A stretch of DNA of 64,000 nt from Acerihabitans sp015654925 (GCF_047324175.1 NZ_CP178732.1:682001-746000); one strand, 5' to 3'. Shown: positions 35,515 through 44,894, numbered from the stretch's first letter. Notes: generated by a model from the letters alone, not told the origin. Made by a program: numbers and translations.

Positions 35515-35656
35515 TATCGCAAAACAGGACCGGAGAGCACAAAATTATCACCAGAACGGCAGTCGCGGCATGGCCGGAAGTCAATCCCATTGTCATTGCG
35601 GGAATCACGGTCTGGTATGTCCGTCATATGTAAATATCCACTGATAACCTGAAAAT
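35515..35656. repeat. 14-bp inverted repeats flanking a divergent control region
   Basis: ATTTTCAGGTTATC at 35515-35528 and its exact reverse complement GATAACCTGAAAAT at 35643-35656, 114 bases apart. One lies 37 bases upstream of lysR, the other 12 bases upstream of the SDR start. Either a pair of regulator sites or ends of a small inserted element. Confidence 0.75.
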
Positions 35657-35668
35657 TGGGAGAAAACC

Positions 35669-36442
35669 ATGGCACGAGTATTTATTACCGGATCGTCCGA
35701 CGGTCTGGGGTTAATGGCGGCCCGGTTGTTGGCGGCGGAAGGTCACCACGTGGCGTTGCATGCCAGGAATGCTGCCCGGGCTGAAGAAACGCGCCAAGCG
35801 CTGCCATCCGCACTCGCGGTCCTTATCGGCGATTTATCCAGTATTGCCGAAACGCGCGCGCTGGCAGAACGCGTCAACCAATTGGGGGCTTTTGACGCGG
35901 TGATCCATAATGCGGGCATCGGCTATCGTGAACCAAAGCGTATTGAGACGGTAGATGGCCTGCCGCAGCTTTTTGCCGTGAATACGTTGGCCCCCTATAT
36001 CCTCACCGCGCTGATTGAAAAACCCAAACGTTTAATCTACCTCAGCTCGTTGTTGCATCGACGCACCGAGGGTGTTCTGGATGATTTACTCTGGCAAAAA
36101 AGGCCTTGGGATGGCACGCAGGCCTATTCCGAGACAAAATTCCATGATGTGTTATTGGCTTTCGCCATGGCTCGTTATTGGCCGGGTATCTATTCCAATG
36201 CCTTGGAACCAGGTTGGGTCGCCACCAAGATGGGGGGGCCGGATGCCAATGATGATTTGGATGCGGCGTATCGCACCCAGGCCTGGCTTGCGGTGAGCGA
36301 TGATCCTTTAGCCACCGGTTCCGGAGGCTATTTCTATCATCAACGCCCGCAGAAGGTTCATCCCGCCGCGCACCAGATTGAGCTGCAAGATGCCTTGATT
36401 AATACCTGTGCCGGTCTTTCGGGAATTAACATCACACATTAA
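35669..36442 (+). CDS. Short-chain dehydrogenase/reductase
   Basis: 257 aa. Cofactor loop TGSSDGLGLMAA, Asp in IGDLSS, NAG motif in IHNAGIG, catalytic Ser in YLSSLLH and YSETK (Tyr/Lys). Classical NAD(P)(H)-dependent fold; substrate unknown. The Shine-Dalgarno GGGAG is 9 bases from the start. Divergent from a LysR gene that probably controls it. The C-terminus (HPAAHQIELQDALINTC) resembles members annotated as daunorubicin C-13 ketoreductase-like. Confidence 0.87.
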   Translation: MARVFITGSSDGLGLMAARLLAAEGHHVALHARNAARAEETRQALPSALAVLIGDLSSIAETRALAERVNQLGAFDAVIHNAGIGYREPKRIETVDGLPQLFAVNTLAPYILTALIEKPKRLIYLSSLLHRRTEGVLDDLLWQKRPWDGTQAYSETKFHDVLLAFAMARYWPGIYSNALEPGWVATKMGGPDANDDLDAAYRTQAWLAVSDDPLATGSGGYFYHQRPQKVHPAAHQIELQDALINTCAGLSGINITH

Positions 36443-36538
36443 ATAAGCGACGCTGCCGGTTTATTGTGTAATTAAGGTTACCGCGGATCGGAATATAGCA
36501 TTTTATTGAAAGTTAATTAACCAGAGCGAAATATATAT

Positions 36539-36572
36539 CCAATGCATCAAATAATATTATTTGACGCATTGG
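36539..36572. promoter_or_regulatory. 34-bp near-perfect palindrome upstream of an MFS gene
   Basis: CCAATGCATCAAATAAT (36539-36555) and ATTATTTGACGCATTGG (36556-36572) are complementary at 16 of 17 positions with no spacer. It could be an operator for the MFS gene about 105 bases downstream, or a hairpin ending the SDR transcript; no T run follows on the plus strand. Confidence 0.65.
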
Positions 36573-36677
36573 CTCCTTATAACCATGACTAAAGCTATTT
36601 TCTTTGATTATCCTCTGCGATAAAGGGAAAACCATACATTTCACCGCCAGTTTTTATATTTTATCATAGGAATAAAA

Positions 36678-37931
36678 ATGCCCAATAATGCCTCGCCAGC
36701 GGCGCGCAAGCATGAGCTAGCGCCAGCGACCGTATCGCAACATCTCGATAAAACTGAAACCTCACCCGCGGGTGCTTCGCTTAAGACCTGGATTGCGATC
36801 CTGGCCTTGGCTATCGGCTGTTTTACCTTTGTCAGTTCCGAAATGCTGCCGATTGGGCTGCTCGGACCTATCGCTGCGGGGATACATCTGTCATTAGGCA
36901 TGACCGGCCTCCTGGTCACCGGATTTGCGCTTTTTGTCGCGATCACCGCCGGGCCGTTGACGGTACTGACCGCCAGGTTTGACCGCAAATGGATTATGGT
37001 CGGCTTGATGGTCGTTTGCCTGGTGGGAAACGCGCTGGCTGCCGTCGCCACCACCTTTACCTTATTGCTGTTAGCCAGGATCATCGTCGCCATGGCCATC
37101 GGCGTGTTTTGGTCCATCGCAACCGCAATGGCGATACGCCTGGTTCCGCAGCATCAGGCCGTTAGGGCTACTTCCCTGGTATTGGGCGGGCTGGCGGTGG
37201 CTGCCGTGCTCGGGGTTCCTTTAGGCACGCTTATCGGCCAATATTTTGGCTGGCATGCCGCATTTGGCGCGCTATCCTTGCTCAGTTTGGTCGTCTGCGT
37301 AGCGGCTTTAATCGTATTGCCCCCATTGCCGTCGCAGAGCACGGGTAATTTACGCGCCATCATTGATGCCTTTTACCATGGACAGATCCGGTTTATTTTC
37401 TTTACCACCGCGCTGGTGATGACCGGTAACTTCCTGGCGTATACCTATATTACGCCATACTTACAGGATGTTTCCGGTATTCCCGCGTCCTGGATCAGCT
37501 CGTTGCTACTGTTATATGGCGCTGCCGGGGTATTAGGGAATTTCTCTATCGGCAGCGCAATGGCCCGGTCATTACGCGGCGCATTGATTCTCACGTTAAC
37601 CGTACTGGCCCTGAGTATGATAATGCTTTGGGGCGTTGCGCAGTATAAATTTGCCGTTATTGCACTGCTGGTTCCCTGGGGTATGAGTTATGCGGCCCTG
37701 CCGGTTCTCCTGCAAACCTGGGTATTCCGGGCCGCAGGTGAAACGGGAGATGTCGAGGCCGCGTTGTCATTATTTGTCGTTGCCTTCAATGGCGCTATCG
37801 CCATCGGCGCTTTAGCCGGGGGGCTGGCGCTGGATGTATTTGGCGCCCATGTCGTCGTGCTGTTGGCCGCTGTTATTATCGCGCTATCGTTATTGCTGGT
37901 ACTACGTTCATCCCACGGCCGCCACCGCTGA
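36678..37931 (+). CDS. MFS exporter, DHA1/AraJ-like family
   Basis: 417 aa. A hydrophilic N-terminal tail of about 35 residues is followed by 12 membrane helices; the conserved loop GPLTVLTARFDRKW lies between helices 2 and 3. Members export sugars, arabinose-like compounds or drugs by proton antiport. Similar genes often sit beside LysR/SDR pairs, as here. The Shine-Dalgarno ATAGGAA is well placed. Substrate is unknown. Confidence 0.85.
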   Translation: MPNNASPAARKHELAPATVSQHLDKTETSPAGASLKTWIAILALAIGCFTFVSSEMLPIGLLGPIAAGIHLSLGMTGLLVTGFALFVAITAGPLTVLTARFDRKWIMVGLMVVCLVGNALAAVATTFTLLLLARIIVAMAIGVFWSIATAMAIRLVPQHQAVRATSLVLGGLAVAAVLGVPLGTLIGQYFGWHAAFGALSLLSLVVCVAALIVLPPLPSQSTGNLRAIIDAFYHGQIRFIFFTTALVMTGNFLAYTYITPYLQDVSGIPASWISSLLLLYGAAGVLGNFSIGSAMARSLRGALILTLTVLALSMIMLWGVAQYKFAVIALLVPWGMSYAALPVLLQTWVFRAAGETGDVEAALSLFVVAFNGAIAIGALAGGLALDVFGAHVVVLLAAVIIALSLLLVLRSSHGRHR

Positions 37932-38057
37932 TGCCGGGCGGTAAACTCCTGGCTATCCGGACAATCGCGCGGCGTATCTTCAGGGAGTCGTTAAAGCTAT
38001 AACACGCCGGCGCCGGCTAATCTTTCGATCGCATTATCAACATACTGGCCTCCTAGT

Positions 38058-38168
38058 TACCGTGTCTTGGCTACCGGGCGTACCGAAGAAAAATTCCTGC
38101 GCGCGCGGCAAGCCCTGGGGGCGGTTCGCCTGGTGCGCTATCATTTAGTATTATCCATGGCTTATTAA
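38058..38168 (+). pseudogene. Fragment of a short-chain dehydrogenase gene
   Basis: The frame reads YRVLATGRTEEKFLRARQAL and ends at TAA 38166. This matches the beta2-alpha region of SDR proteins (VLATGR...) but lacks the glycine loop and active site. It is probably debris from a lost gene in the same recombination-prone stretch as the MFS and LysR remnants. Confidence 0.35.
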
Positions 38169-38180
38169 GGAGTGGACCCA

Positions 38181-38849
38181 ATGGTTCAACATCTCAAAAT
38201 CGACTTTGTGTCCGATGTCGCCTGCCCTTGGTGTATTATTGGCTTACGCGGTCTGCAAGAAGCATTGGCGCGGACCACCGATCAAGTACAGGCGGAGATC
38301 GTTTTTCAACCCTTCGAATTGAACCCCGATATGCCGGCGGAGGGCCAGGATTTGGCTGAGCATGTTGCCGAGAAATATGGCTCTACCGCGGAACAATCCG
38401 CCGCCAATCGCGCCACGATCCGGTCGCGGGCGGCCGATGTCGGTTTCGAGTTTACCCTGGCGGAACATAGCCGCATCCATAACACCTTCGATGCTCACCG
38501 GCTGCTGTACTGGGCCGGGACCCAGGGACGGCAACAGCCGTTGAAACTGGCGCTATTTAAAGCGAATTTTACCGATGGCGCCAATGTGTCGGACCCCGAC
38601 GTGCTGGTCGCTGCTGCCGTTTCCGCCGGGCTGGATGAGACGGCGGCGCGGGACGTGCTGGCTTCGGGGCGCTACGCCGCAGAGGTGCGCGAGGCGGAGC
38701 AGCTGTGGCTGTCCCGCGGCATCAATTCCGTACCCGCCATCGTGATCAATGAAAAATGGCTGATATCGGGCGGTCAGCCCGCCGACGCCTTTGAAAGCGC
38801 GCTGCGCGATATCGCCGCCGAATTGTCGGATGCGGGTCGGCAAGCGTAG
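38181..38849 (+). CDS. DsbA-family oxidoreductase (FrnE-like)
   Basis: 222 aa, cytoplasmic (no signal peptide). Thioredoxin-like fold with the active site CPWC in DVACPWCIIG near residue 13 and cis-Pro region SVPAIVIN. FrnE-like proteins are dithiol oxidoreductases of uncertain substrate, some linked to oxidative stress. ATG 38181 is selected because AAGGAG lies 8 bases upstream; a GTG at 38172 overlaps that site. Remnants of other genes lie on both sides. Confidence 0.87.
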   Translation: MVQHLKIDFVSDVACPWCIIGLRGLQEALARTTDQVQAEIVFQPFELNPDMPAEGQDLAEHVAEKYGSTAEQSAANRATIRSRAADVGFEFTLAEHSRIHNTFDAHRLLYWAGTQGRQQPLKLALFKANFTDGANVSDPDVLVAAAVSAGLDETAARDVLASGRYAAEVREAEQLWLSRGINSVPAIVINEKWLISGGQPADAFESALRDIAAELSDAGRQA

Positions 38850-39017
38850 CGCTGATGGCGCCGGCGGCAACCGGCGCCCTGCCTGCTTCCGGTCCCGGGC
38901 CGCAGGATCAGCACCGCGGTGGCCAGGGCCGCTCCCCCGCCTAGCAACAACGCGCTGGTCACGCCGAAATGATCGACCACCACGCCGCCGATCAACGCGC
39001 CGGCGCCGATAGCCGCC
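38850..39017 (-). pseudogene. C-terminal fragment of an MFS transporter gene
   Basis: The minus strand from about 39017 reads QAAIGAGALIGGVVVDHFGV then SALLLGGGAALATAVLILRP, the last two helices of a DHA1-family transporter. The upstream part is missing and the other strand carries a LysR fragment starting at 39020, so the join is a recombination scar. Confidence 0.6.
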
Positions 39018-39019
39018 TG

Positions 39020-39265
39020 GGCGTGTCGATGCTGACGCTGGCCGACGTCTTGCCCGAATTGGCAAGCGGCGATCCGATCCGCTTATTGCCGAACTGGTAT
39101 GCCGATGCCGGCGCGATATCCCTGTATTACGCCTCGCGCACGCTGATTTCGTCCAAGACCCGGGTCTTTGTCGATTATGCGGTCGACGCCTTCCAGAGCC
39201 AGGGGCTGGCCGAACGCTTTGCCGGCAGTTTGGGGCGCCGAACCGACGGCTTTCAGGCCAATTGA
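39020..39265 (+). pseudogene. C-terminal fragment of a LysR regulator gene
   Basis: Reads GVSMLTLADVLPELASGDPI and LLPNWYADAGAISLYYASRT, then FVDYAVDAFQSQGLAERFAG: the end of a LysR inducer domain. No DNA-binding part precedes it; the sequence before 39020 belongs to an MFS fragment on the other strand. The end overlaps the YcaQ-like gene by 13 bases. Confidence 0.65.
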
Positions 39266-40398
39266 AAGCGTTCGAAGCGGGTCAGCGCGTCTTCGATGGC
39301 TTCCTTCAATCCGGACCGCTCCCGTGCGGCCCAGGTCCATTGCTGCATCACTAGCCGGCCCGCGCGGCGATCGGCCTTGAGATCGAGGACGGCCGCGATC
39401 TCGTCACCCATCAGCACCGGCAGCGCGAAGTAGCCGAGGACGCGCTTGGCGGCGGGCACGTAGGCTTCGAACCGGTGTTCGTAGCCGAAAAACAGATTCA
39501 GCCGCTTGCGCTGGATAACCAGGGGATCGAAGGGGGATAAAATATGCACCCGCGGGTCGACGGGCGCGAGGGGCGCGATGGTATCCAGCGTTGCCGGCCT
39601 CACCCAATGCTGGACGGCGTGATGGTTTTCGATATGCACCGGCACCAGGCGCTTGCGGCGCACGCCGGTTTCAATCAAACCGGCGATGGCCGCTTTCATC
39701 TTCAGGTTGCCAAAGCAGATCGAGTCAAGGCTCACCATGCCCTGCGCCCGGATGGCGCGGTCGAGGAGATACTGGGCGAATTGCGCCTCGGTGGCGCATT
39801 TCGGACGGCGGCGCCAGCCGAAATGGCGCTGCGTCAGCTCATAGTTCTTAAGCATGCCCGAGCGTTTGCTGATAGCCAGATCGCCGGTGAAAAAACCCAG
39901 GCGCAGCGCTTGCCTCGACGGCTTGCGGCTGCCCCAGGGATGGGTCTTCTCCACCAGCTGTTCGTCAATATCGCGAATCGACAGCGGGCCGTCCGCGCGG
40001 ATGCGTTTTAACAGCGCCGCATACGCCGCGGGGTCTACCGCCGCGAACGAACCCTGAGGCGCGGCGCGGTGGCGCGCCATCGCCGGCATGAAAAAACGAT
40101 AGTCTTCAGTGGGGACGTAGGCCAGCGCGTGGGTCCAATATTCGAATACCGATTTATCCGCCGACTGCGCCTGCTCCAGGTCGGAACGCGCGTAGTCCGG
40201 CAGGCGGGTAAACAAGATATGATGGTGGCTGCGCTCAATGACATTGATCGTGTCAATCTGCACGTAACCCAGATGGTTTATCGCATTTTTTACCGCCTCC
40301 GACCCCTCGCCAAACGGGGATTCCCGGTCAAGGCATTGCGCCTGTAGCCAGATCCGACGGGCTAACGCGGGGGCGATGGGCAATGATGGGCTATTCAA
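39253..40398 (-). CDS. Winged-helix protein of the YcaQ family
   Basis: About 381 aa, matching the HTH_42 (YcaQ/AlkX) family. Motifs: QIDTINVIERSHHHILFTRLPDY near the N-terminus, the winged-helix middle part and LSPFDPLVIQRKRLNLFFGYEHRFE near the end, abbreviated here. E. coli YcaQ is a DNA glycosylase that unhooks interstrand crosslinks; this protein is a divergent member and the activity is inferred. TTG 40398 is preferred because AGGAG lies 7 bases upstream; a GTG at 40470 would add 24 unlike residues. Confidence 0.75.
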   Translation of the reverse strand: MNSPSLPIAPALARRIWLQAQCLDRESPFGEGSEAVKNAINHLGYVQIDTINVIERSHHHILFTRLPDYARSDLEQAQSADKSVFEYWTHALAYVPTEDYRFFMPAMARHRAAPQGSFAAVDPAAYAALLKRIRADGPLSIRDIDEQLVEKTHPWGSRKPSRQALRLGFFTGDLAISKRSGMLKNYELTQRHFGWRRRPKCATEAQFAQYLLDRAIRAQGMVSLDSICFGNLKMKAAIAGLIETGVRRKRLVPVHIENHHAVQHWVRPATLDTIAPLAPVDPRVHILSPFDPLVIQRKRLNLFFGYEHRFEAYVPAAKRVLGYFALPVLMGDEIAAVLDLKADRRAGRLVMQQWTWAARERSGLKEAIEDALTRFERFQLA

Positions 40399-40588
40399 TT
40401 CCGTTCTCCTGCTGCTAAGCCGTAATAATGGGGATGGCGCGTTCGTGTGGCAAATAATTTTGCCTTTCACCGTCCAAAAATAGACCGGCCTCCCAAAACA
40501 GGAATTTATAACATTACTTCGTTGCCTATGGATAGTTGTTGATTATATGTTGATTCTTTGTATGTTAAATGCAATTAGGAATATAACT

Positions 40589-41677
40589 ATGCTTATAAAG
40601 ATCGGCGTGTCCATGGTTGCAATGGCAATATTAACCTCTGCCCCGGCTATTGCCCAGCAACCCGCAGGTTACCCGGCGGACTATCAGAAGCTGGTGGATG
40701 GCGCGAAAAAAGAAGGCAAAGTGGTGATTTATTCCACCACCGATACCAAAGCGGCGGGCCCGTTAATTCAGGGTTTTGAGCAAACCTATCCCGGCATTAA
40801 AGTCGAATATAACGATATGAACAGTACCGAACTGTACAACCGTTATATCAGCGAACAGGCGGCGGGCGGCACCAGCGGCGACGTGGTGTGGAGTTCCTCG
40901 ATGGACACCGCGCTGAAACTGGCCGTCGATTATGCCGAAGAATATATCTCTCCCGAACAAGGGCAGTTGCCGAAATGGGCGGTATGGAAAGATAAAGCCT
41001 ATGGCACGACTTACGAACCGGTGGTATTCATCTATAACAAACGGCTGATCCCGCAGGGCGATGTGCCGGACTCGCACGCCGCGCTGGCTAAACTGATTGC
41101 CGGCCAGACAGACAAATTCAAAAAGAAAGTCACCACCTATGACATCGAAAAGTCCGGTCTGGGTTTCATGCTTTCCGTGCAGGACTATAAAGCGGACCCG
41201 AACTATTTCGCCACCCTGGCCGACGTCGCCAAAGGCGGTTTGACCGTACAGTCTTCCACCGGCACCATGATGGAAAGGGTATCGTCGGGCGAAAACCTGA
41301 TTGGCTTTAACATCCTCGGGTCTTACGCGGAAGCCCGCGCCAAAACCGACCCTTCATTGGGCATCTCCTATCCGAAGGATTACACCCTGGTCCTGTCCCG
41401 GGTGGCCTTTATCAGCAAAGACACCAAAAACGCCAATGCGGCCAAACTGTGGCTTGACTATATCCTGTCCGAAAAAGGCCAGGCTATTCTTGCCAACCAG
41501 GCCGACATTCCGTCAATCCGTAATGATATCGAAGGTAAAAATGATATCGACGGCATGACCAAAATGCTAGGCAATGCGCTCAAACCGATCCCGGTCGATG
41601 AAACCCTGCTGGAATATTTACAGCAGAAAAAACGGCTGGATTATATCAAACAGTGGCGCGCCGCCGCCCCAAAATAA
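40589..41677 (+). CDS. Afu/Fbp-type ABC importer binding protein
   Basis: 362-aa periplasmic binding protein with signal peptide ending at SAPAIAQQ. Of the iron/sugar-phosphate/thiamine group: KKEGKVVIYSTTD, EYNDMNSTELYNR, VVWSSSMDTALKL. Some members bind Fe(III) (FbpA), others hexose phosphates (AfuA); the iron-binding adjacent Tyr pair of FbpA is not obvious, so an organic phosphate is as likely. ATG 40589 has AGGA upstream; the frame starts earlier without a signal-like sequence. First gene of a three-gene operon. Confidence 0.83.
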   Translation: MLIKIGVSMVAMAILTSAPAIAQQPAGYPADYQKLVDGAKKEGKVVIYSTTDTKAAGPLIQGFEQTYPGIKVEYNDMNSTELYNRYISEQAAGGTSGDVVWSSSMDTALKLAVDYAEEYISPEQGQLPKWAVWKDKAYGTTYEPVVFIYNKRLIPQGDVPDSHAALAKLIAGQTDKFKKKVTTYDIEKSGLGFMLSVQDYKADPNYFATLADVAKGGLTVQSSTGTMMERVSSGENLIGFNILGSYAEARAKTDPSLGISYPKDYTLVLSRVAFISKDTKNANAAKLWLDYILSEKGQAILANQADIPSIRNDIEGKNDIDGMTKMLGNALKPIPVDETLLEYLQQKKRLDYIKQWRAAAPK

Positions 41678-41771
41678 TGCCATGACCCGGATACGCGCCA
41701 GCCCAATGGCGCGTATCGCCTTGTTGTAGCCCGATCGCGCCGTGCCAGGTTCTTAACCAAAGGGATTACAC

Positions 41772-43541
41772 ATGAAAGCAATGCGCAGAAAGTGGCAGAG
41801 TCTGCCGCGCAGCTTAGTGGTGCTGATAACCGCGTTGGTTATCTATATACCGCTGTCATTTATCGTAATTCAAAGCTTTCTTTCAGCCCCCTTTTTCTCG
41901 CCATCCAAAGAATGGAGCCTTGAATCTTTTGGTTTTATTTTTACCGATCCGGATTTTTATAAGGCGCTGAAAAGCGGCTTTATCCTGGCGTTCGGACTGG
42001 TGGTGATAGCGATTCCGCTGGGGGGGATTCTGGCTTTCCTGATGGTGCGTACCGACTTGCCAGGCCGACGCCTGATCGAACCGCTGATCCTGGTGCCGGT
42101 TTTCGTGTCGCCGATGGTGCTCGCTTTTGGTTATGTGGTGGCCACCGGGCCGGCGGGATTCTTCTCGCTGTGGATGGAGTCGGTATTCGGCTTCGTGCCG
42201 TGGAATATTTACGCCATGTCAAGCATTGTGGCGATCGCCGGACTGACCCATGTTCCGCACGCTTACCTCTATATCTCCTCGGCGCTGCGCAGCGTCGGAT
42301 CGGATGTGGAAGAGGCCGCGCGCATCGCCGGCGCCTCTCCCTTGCAAGTGATGACCGCCGTCAGCCTGCCGATGGTACGTCCGTCGATTCTCTATGCCAG
42401 CGTTCTGCTGTTCTTCCTCGGGCTGGAAGTATTTGGCCTGATGCTGGTCCTGGGCGACCCGGAGGGCAATCTGGTGCTGGCGACCTACCTTTACCAGCTC
42501 ACCAATAAGCTCGGCACGCCGTCGTATCATCTGATGGCGGCGGTGGCGGTGGTGCTGATATGCATCACGATTCCGCTGGTGATGCTGCAACGCCGCTTGA
42601 TGAGAACCGCCAACCGCTTCGTTACCCTTAAAGGCAAGGCTTCCCAGGCCAGGGCGTTGCCGCTGGGTAAATGGCGCTGGGTGGCGGGCGCCGTGGTGGT
42701 TTTTTGGCTGACGGTCACCATCGGGGTGCCGCTGATCGGGGTGGTGTTGCGGGCCTTTGTCTCCAACTGGGGCGTCGGTGTTTCCATTTGGGACGAACTG
42801 TCGCTGAACACCTTTCGCACTATCTGGCAGCAGCCGAACCTGCTGCGGGCCATCGTCAACTCCATGGCCATCGGCGTGATCGGCGGCGCGTTGGCGGTGG
42901 CGTGCTATCTGTTTATCGGCATCGCCATGCACCGCAAACCGGATAATGTGACCCGTTTCCTGGACTACAGCGTGCTGGTGCCCCGCGCGGTGCCGGGCCT
43001 GCTGGCCGGTCTGGCATTTTTGTGGGTATTCCTGTTCCTGCCGATGTGGCTCGACAATGCGCTGAAATCCGGCTGGCTGTCGGGGCTGCCGGTGTCCCAA
43101 TGGCTGCGTGATAACCTGGTGGTCTGGCTGCGTTCACTGCGCAGCACCATTTTCAGCGTATGGCTGGCCTATACCGTGGTGTGGATGGCGTACGGCCTGC
43201 GGCTGATTTCCTCGACCTTGCTGCAAGTCGCCCCCGAGCTGGAAGAGGCCGCGCGCAGCACCGGCGCGACGCGCGGGCAAATTACCCGCCACGTCACGAT
43301 CCCTTTATCGCGCTACGGCCTCATCGGTTCCTGGTTGCTGATGTTCCTGATCTTCGAGCGGGAATATTCCACCGGGGTCTATTTGCTGTCGCCGGGCACC
43401 GAAACCATCGGTTCGATGCTGGTGTCGCTATGGGCCGCGGGGGCGATTGATATCGTCGCCGCGCTTTCCTTTATCAACATCCTGCTGGTTGTAGTGGGTT
43501 TGGGTATCGCCCTGCGTTTCGGAGTGAAAATACATGATTGA
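41772..43541 (+). CDS. Fused two-domain ABC importer permease (AfuB/FbpB type)
   Basis: 589 aa with about 12 membrane helices and two EAA loops: VEEAARIAGASPLQVMTAVSLP (about 178-199) and LEEAARSTGATRGQITRHVTIP (about 490-511), shortened in sense here. The two halves make a pseudo-heterodimer. It is preceded by 94 bases after the binding-protein gene and overlaps the ATPase gene by 8 bases. Confidence 0.88.
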   Translation: MKAMRRKWQSLPRSLVVLITALVIYIPLSFIVIQSFLSAPFFSPSKEWSLESFGFIFTDPDFYKALKSGFILAFGLVVIAIPLGGILAFLMVRTDLPGRRLIEPLILVPVFVSPMVLAFGYVVATGPAGFFSLWMESVFGFVPWNIYAMSSIVAIAGLTHVPHAYLYISSALRSVGSDVEEAARIAGASPLQVMTAVSLPMVRPSILYASVLLFFLGLEVFGLMLVLGDPEGNLVLATYLYQLTNKLGTPSYHLMAAVAVVLICITIPLVMLQRRLMRTANRFVTLKGKASQARALPLGKWRWVAGAVVVFWLTVTIGVPLIGVVLRAFVSNWGVGVSIWDELSLNTFRTIWQQPNLLRAIVNSMAIGVIGGALAVACYLFIGIAMHRKPDNVTRFLDYSVLVPRAVPGLLAGLAFLWVFLFLPMWLDNALKSGWLSGLPVSQWLRDNLVVWLRSLRSTIFSVWLAYTVVWMAYGLRLISSTLLQVAPELEEAARSTGATRGQITRHVTIPLSRYGLIGSWLLMFLIFEREYSTGVYLLSPGTETIGSMLVSLWAAGAIDIVAALSFINILLVVVGLGIALRFGVKIHD

Positions 43542-44604
43542 GCTATCAGTGGAAAACCTGCATTTGACCTATGGCGACAATCCGGTGTTAAAGGGCGTGT
43601 CCATGCAGCTCAGGCGCGGTGAAGTGGTGTCGCTGCTAGGGCCTTCGGGCAGCGGTAAAACCACCCTGTTGCGGGCGGTCGCCGGTCTTGAGAAACCGAC
43701 GCAGGGCAAGATCGTGATCGGACGCAATACGGTGTATGACGGCAGCCCGCGCAGTGAAATACCCGCCGAAGAGCGCAACCTCGGCCTGGTCTTCCAGTCC
43801 TACGCCCTGTGGCCGCACAAAACCGTATTCGACAACGTGGCCTATCCGCTGCAATTGCGCAAAGTGTCGTCCGCTGAAATCACTCAGCGGGTGCAGGCGG
43901 TGCTGGACCAACTGGGGCTGGGGCATCTGGGCAAGCGTCATCCGCACCAGCTTTCCGGCGGCCAGCAACAGCGCGTGGCTATCGGACGGGCGCTGGTCTA
44001 CAACCCGCCGGTTATTTTGCTGGATGAGCCGCTGTCCAACCTGGACGCCAAGCTGCGCGAAGAGGCGCGGGTATTTTTGCGCGAATTGATCATCAAACTC
44101 GGCCTGTCGGCGCTGATGGTCACGCACGACCAGAACGAAGCGATGGCGATTTCCGATCGCATCCTGCTGCTCAATAACGGTAAAATCGAGCAGCAGGGCA
44201 CGCCGCAAGAAATGTACGGTACGCCATCCACGTTGTTTACCGCCGAATTTATGGGCAGCAATAACCGTTTGCACGGTAAAATCGTGGAAGTGCTGGACGG
44301 CCAAGCGCGCATCGAGGGCCTGGGCTGGGCGCTGTGGGGCCAGGCGGGGGAGGGTGTGCAGGCCGGGGAGGAAGGAACCGCGGTAATCCGCGTCGAACGG
44401 GTGCGCATGGAGTCGGAAGCGCAAGATAATTCCCTTGAGCTGCAGTTGCTTACCAGCATGTTTCTCGGCGATCGCTGGGAATATTTATTCCGCACCGCCG
44501 GCGACGATTTCGTGGTGCGCGCCTATGGCGCCGAGGCGCGGGACCAGCAGCTTTACCGCCTGTCGCTCCCGGCTAAAGATGTATGGATTTTCCCCCGGGC
44601 CTGA
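43534..44604 (+). CDS. Afu/Fbp-type ABC importer ATPase
   Basis: 356 aa. Walker A GPSGSGKTT near residue 36, signature LSGGQQQRVAIGRA, Walker B VILLDEPLSNLDA, switch MVTHDQNEAMAISD, and a C-terminal TOBE-like domain. It powers the fused permease. In FbpC/AfuC fashion it is the last gene of the operon; an 18-bp perfect-stem hairpin follows at 44618. Confidence 0.88.
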   Translation: MIELSVENLHLTYGDNPVLKGVSMQLRRGEVVSLLGPSGSGKTTLLRAVAGLEKPTQGKIVIGRNTVYDGSPRSEIPAEERNLGLVFQSYALWPHKTVFDNVAYPLQLRKVSSAEITQRVQAVLDQLGLGHLGKRHPHQLSGGQQQRVAIGRALVYNPPVILLDEPLSNLDAKLREEARVFLRELIIKLGLSALMVTHDQNEAMAISDRILLLNNGKIEQQGTPQEMYGTPSTLFTAEFMGSNNRLHGKIVEVLDGQARIEGLGWALWGQAGEGVQAGEEGTAVIRVERVRMESEAQDNSLELQLLTSMFLGDRWEYLFRTAGDDFVVRAYGAEARDQQLYRLSLPAKDVWIFPRA

Positions 44605-44617
44605 GCGCGGATTCACC

Positions 44618-44674
44618 CCCCCCATGCGAGCCGGCTATGCTTTTCGTCGGCCGGCTCGCATGGGGGGCGCTTTT
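44618..44674 (+). terminator. Long-stem terminator after the ABC operon
   Basis: An 18-bp perfect stem (44618-44635 with 44650-44667, arms CCCCCCATGCGAGCCGGC and complement) with a 14-base loop, then CGCTTTT. The stem is long and could also act as a barrier to convergent transcription. Confidence 0.85.
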
Positions 44675-44894
44675 ATGGAAATAGCTACCATGATTTTCTT
44701 GCTATCGATGATCCAAATAAGCGTTATTTGAAAGTTCGCTGAATTGATAATGGTATCATTGCTATAGATTAGAAGGATAATGATTGTATTTTTTGTATAT
44801 CCATACAACAACGATAGCCGTTTCCGTCAGTGTTTTAAACACGCATCACTGCGAATTTTAATATCAATTAACAGAAGGTATAACAAGGTAAATA

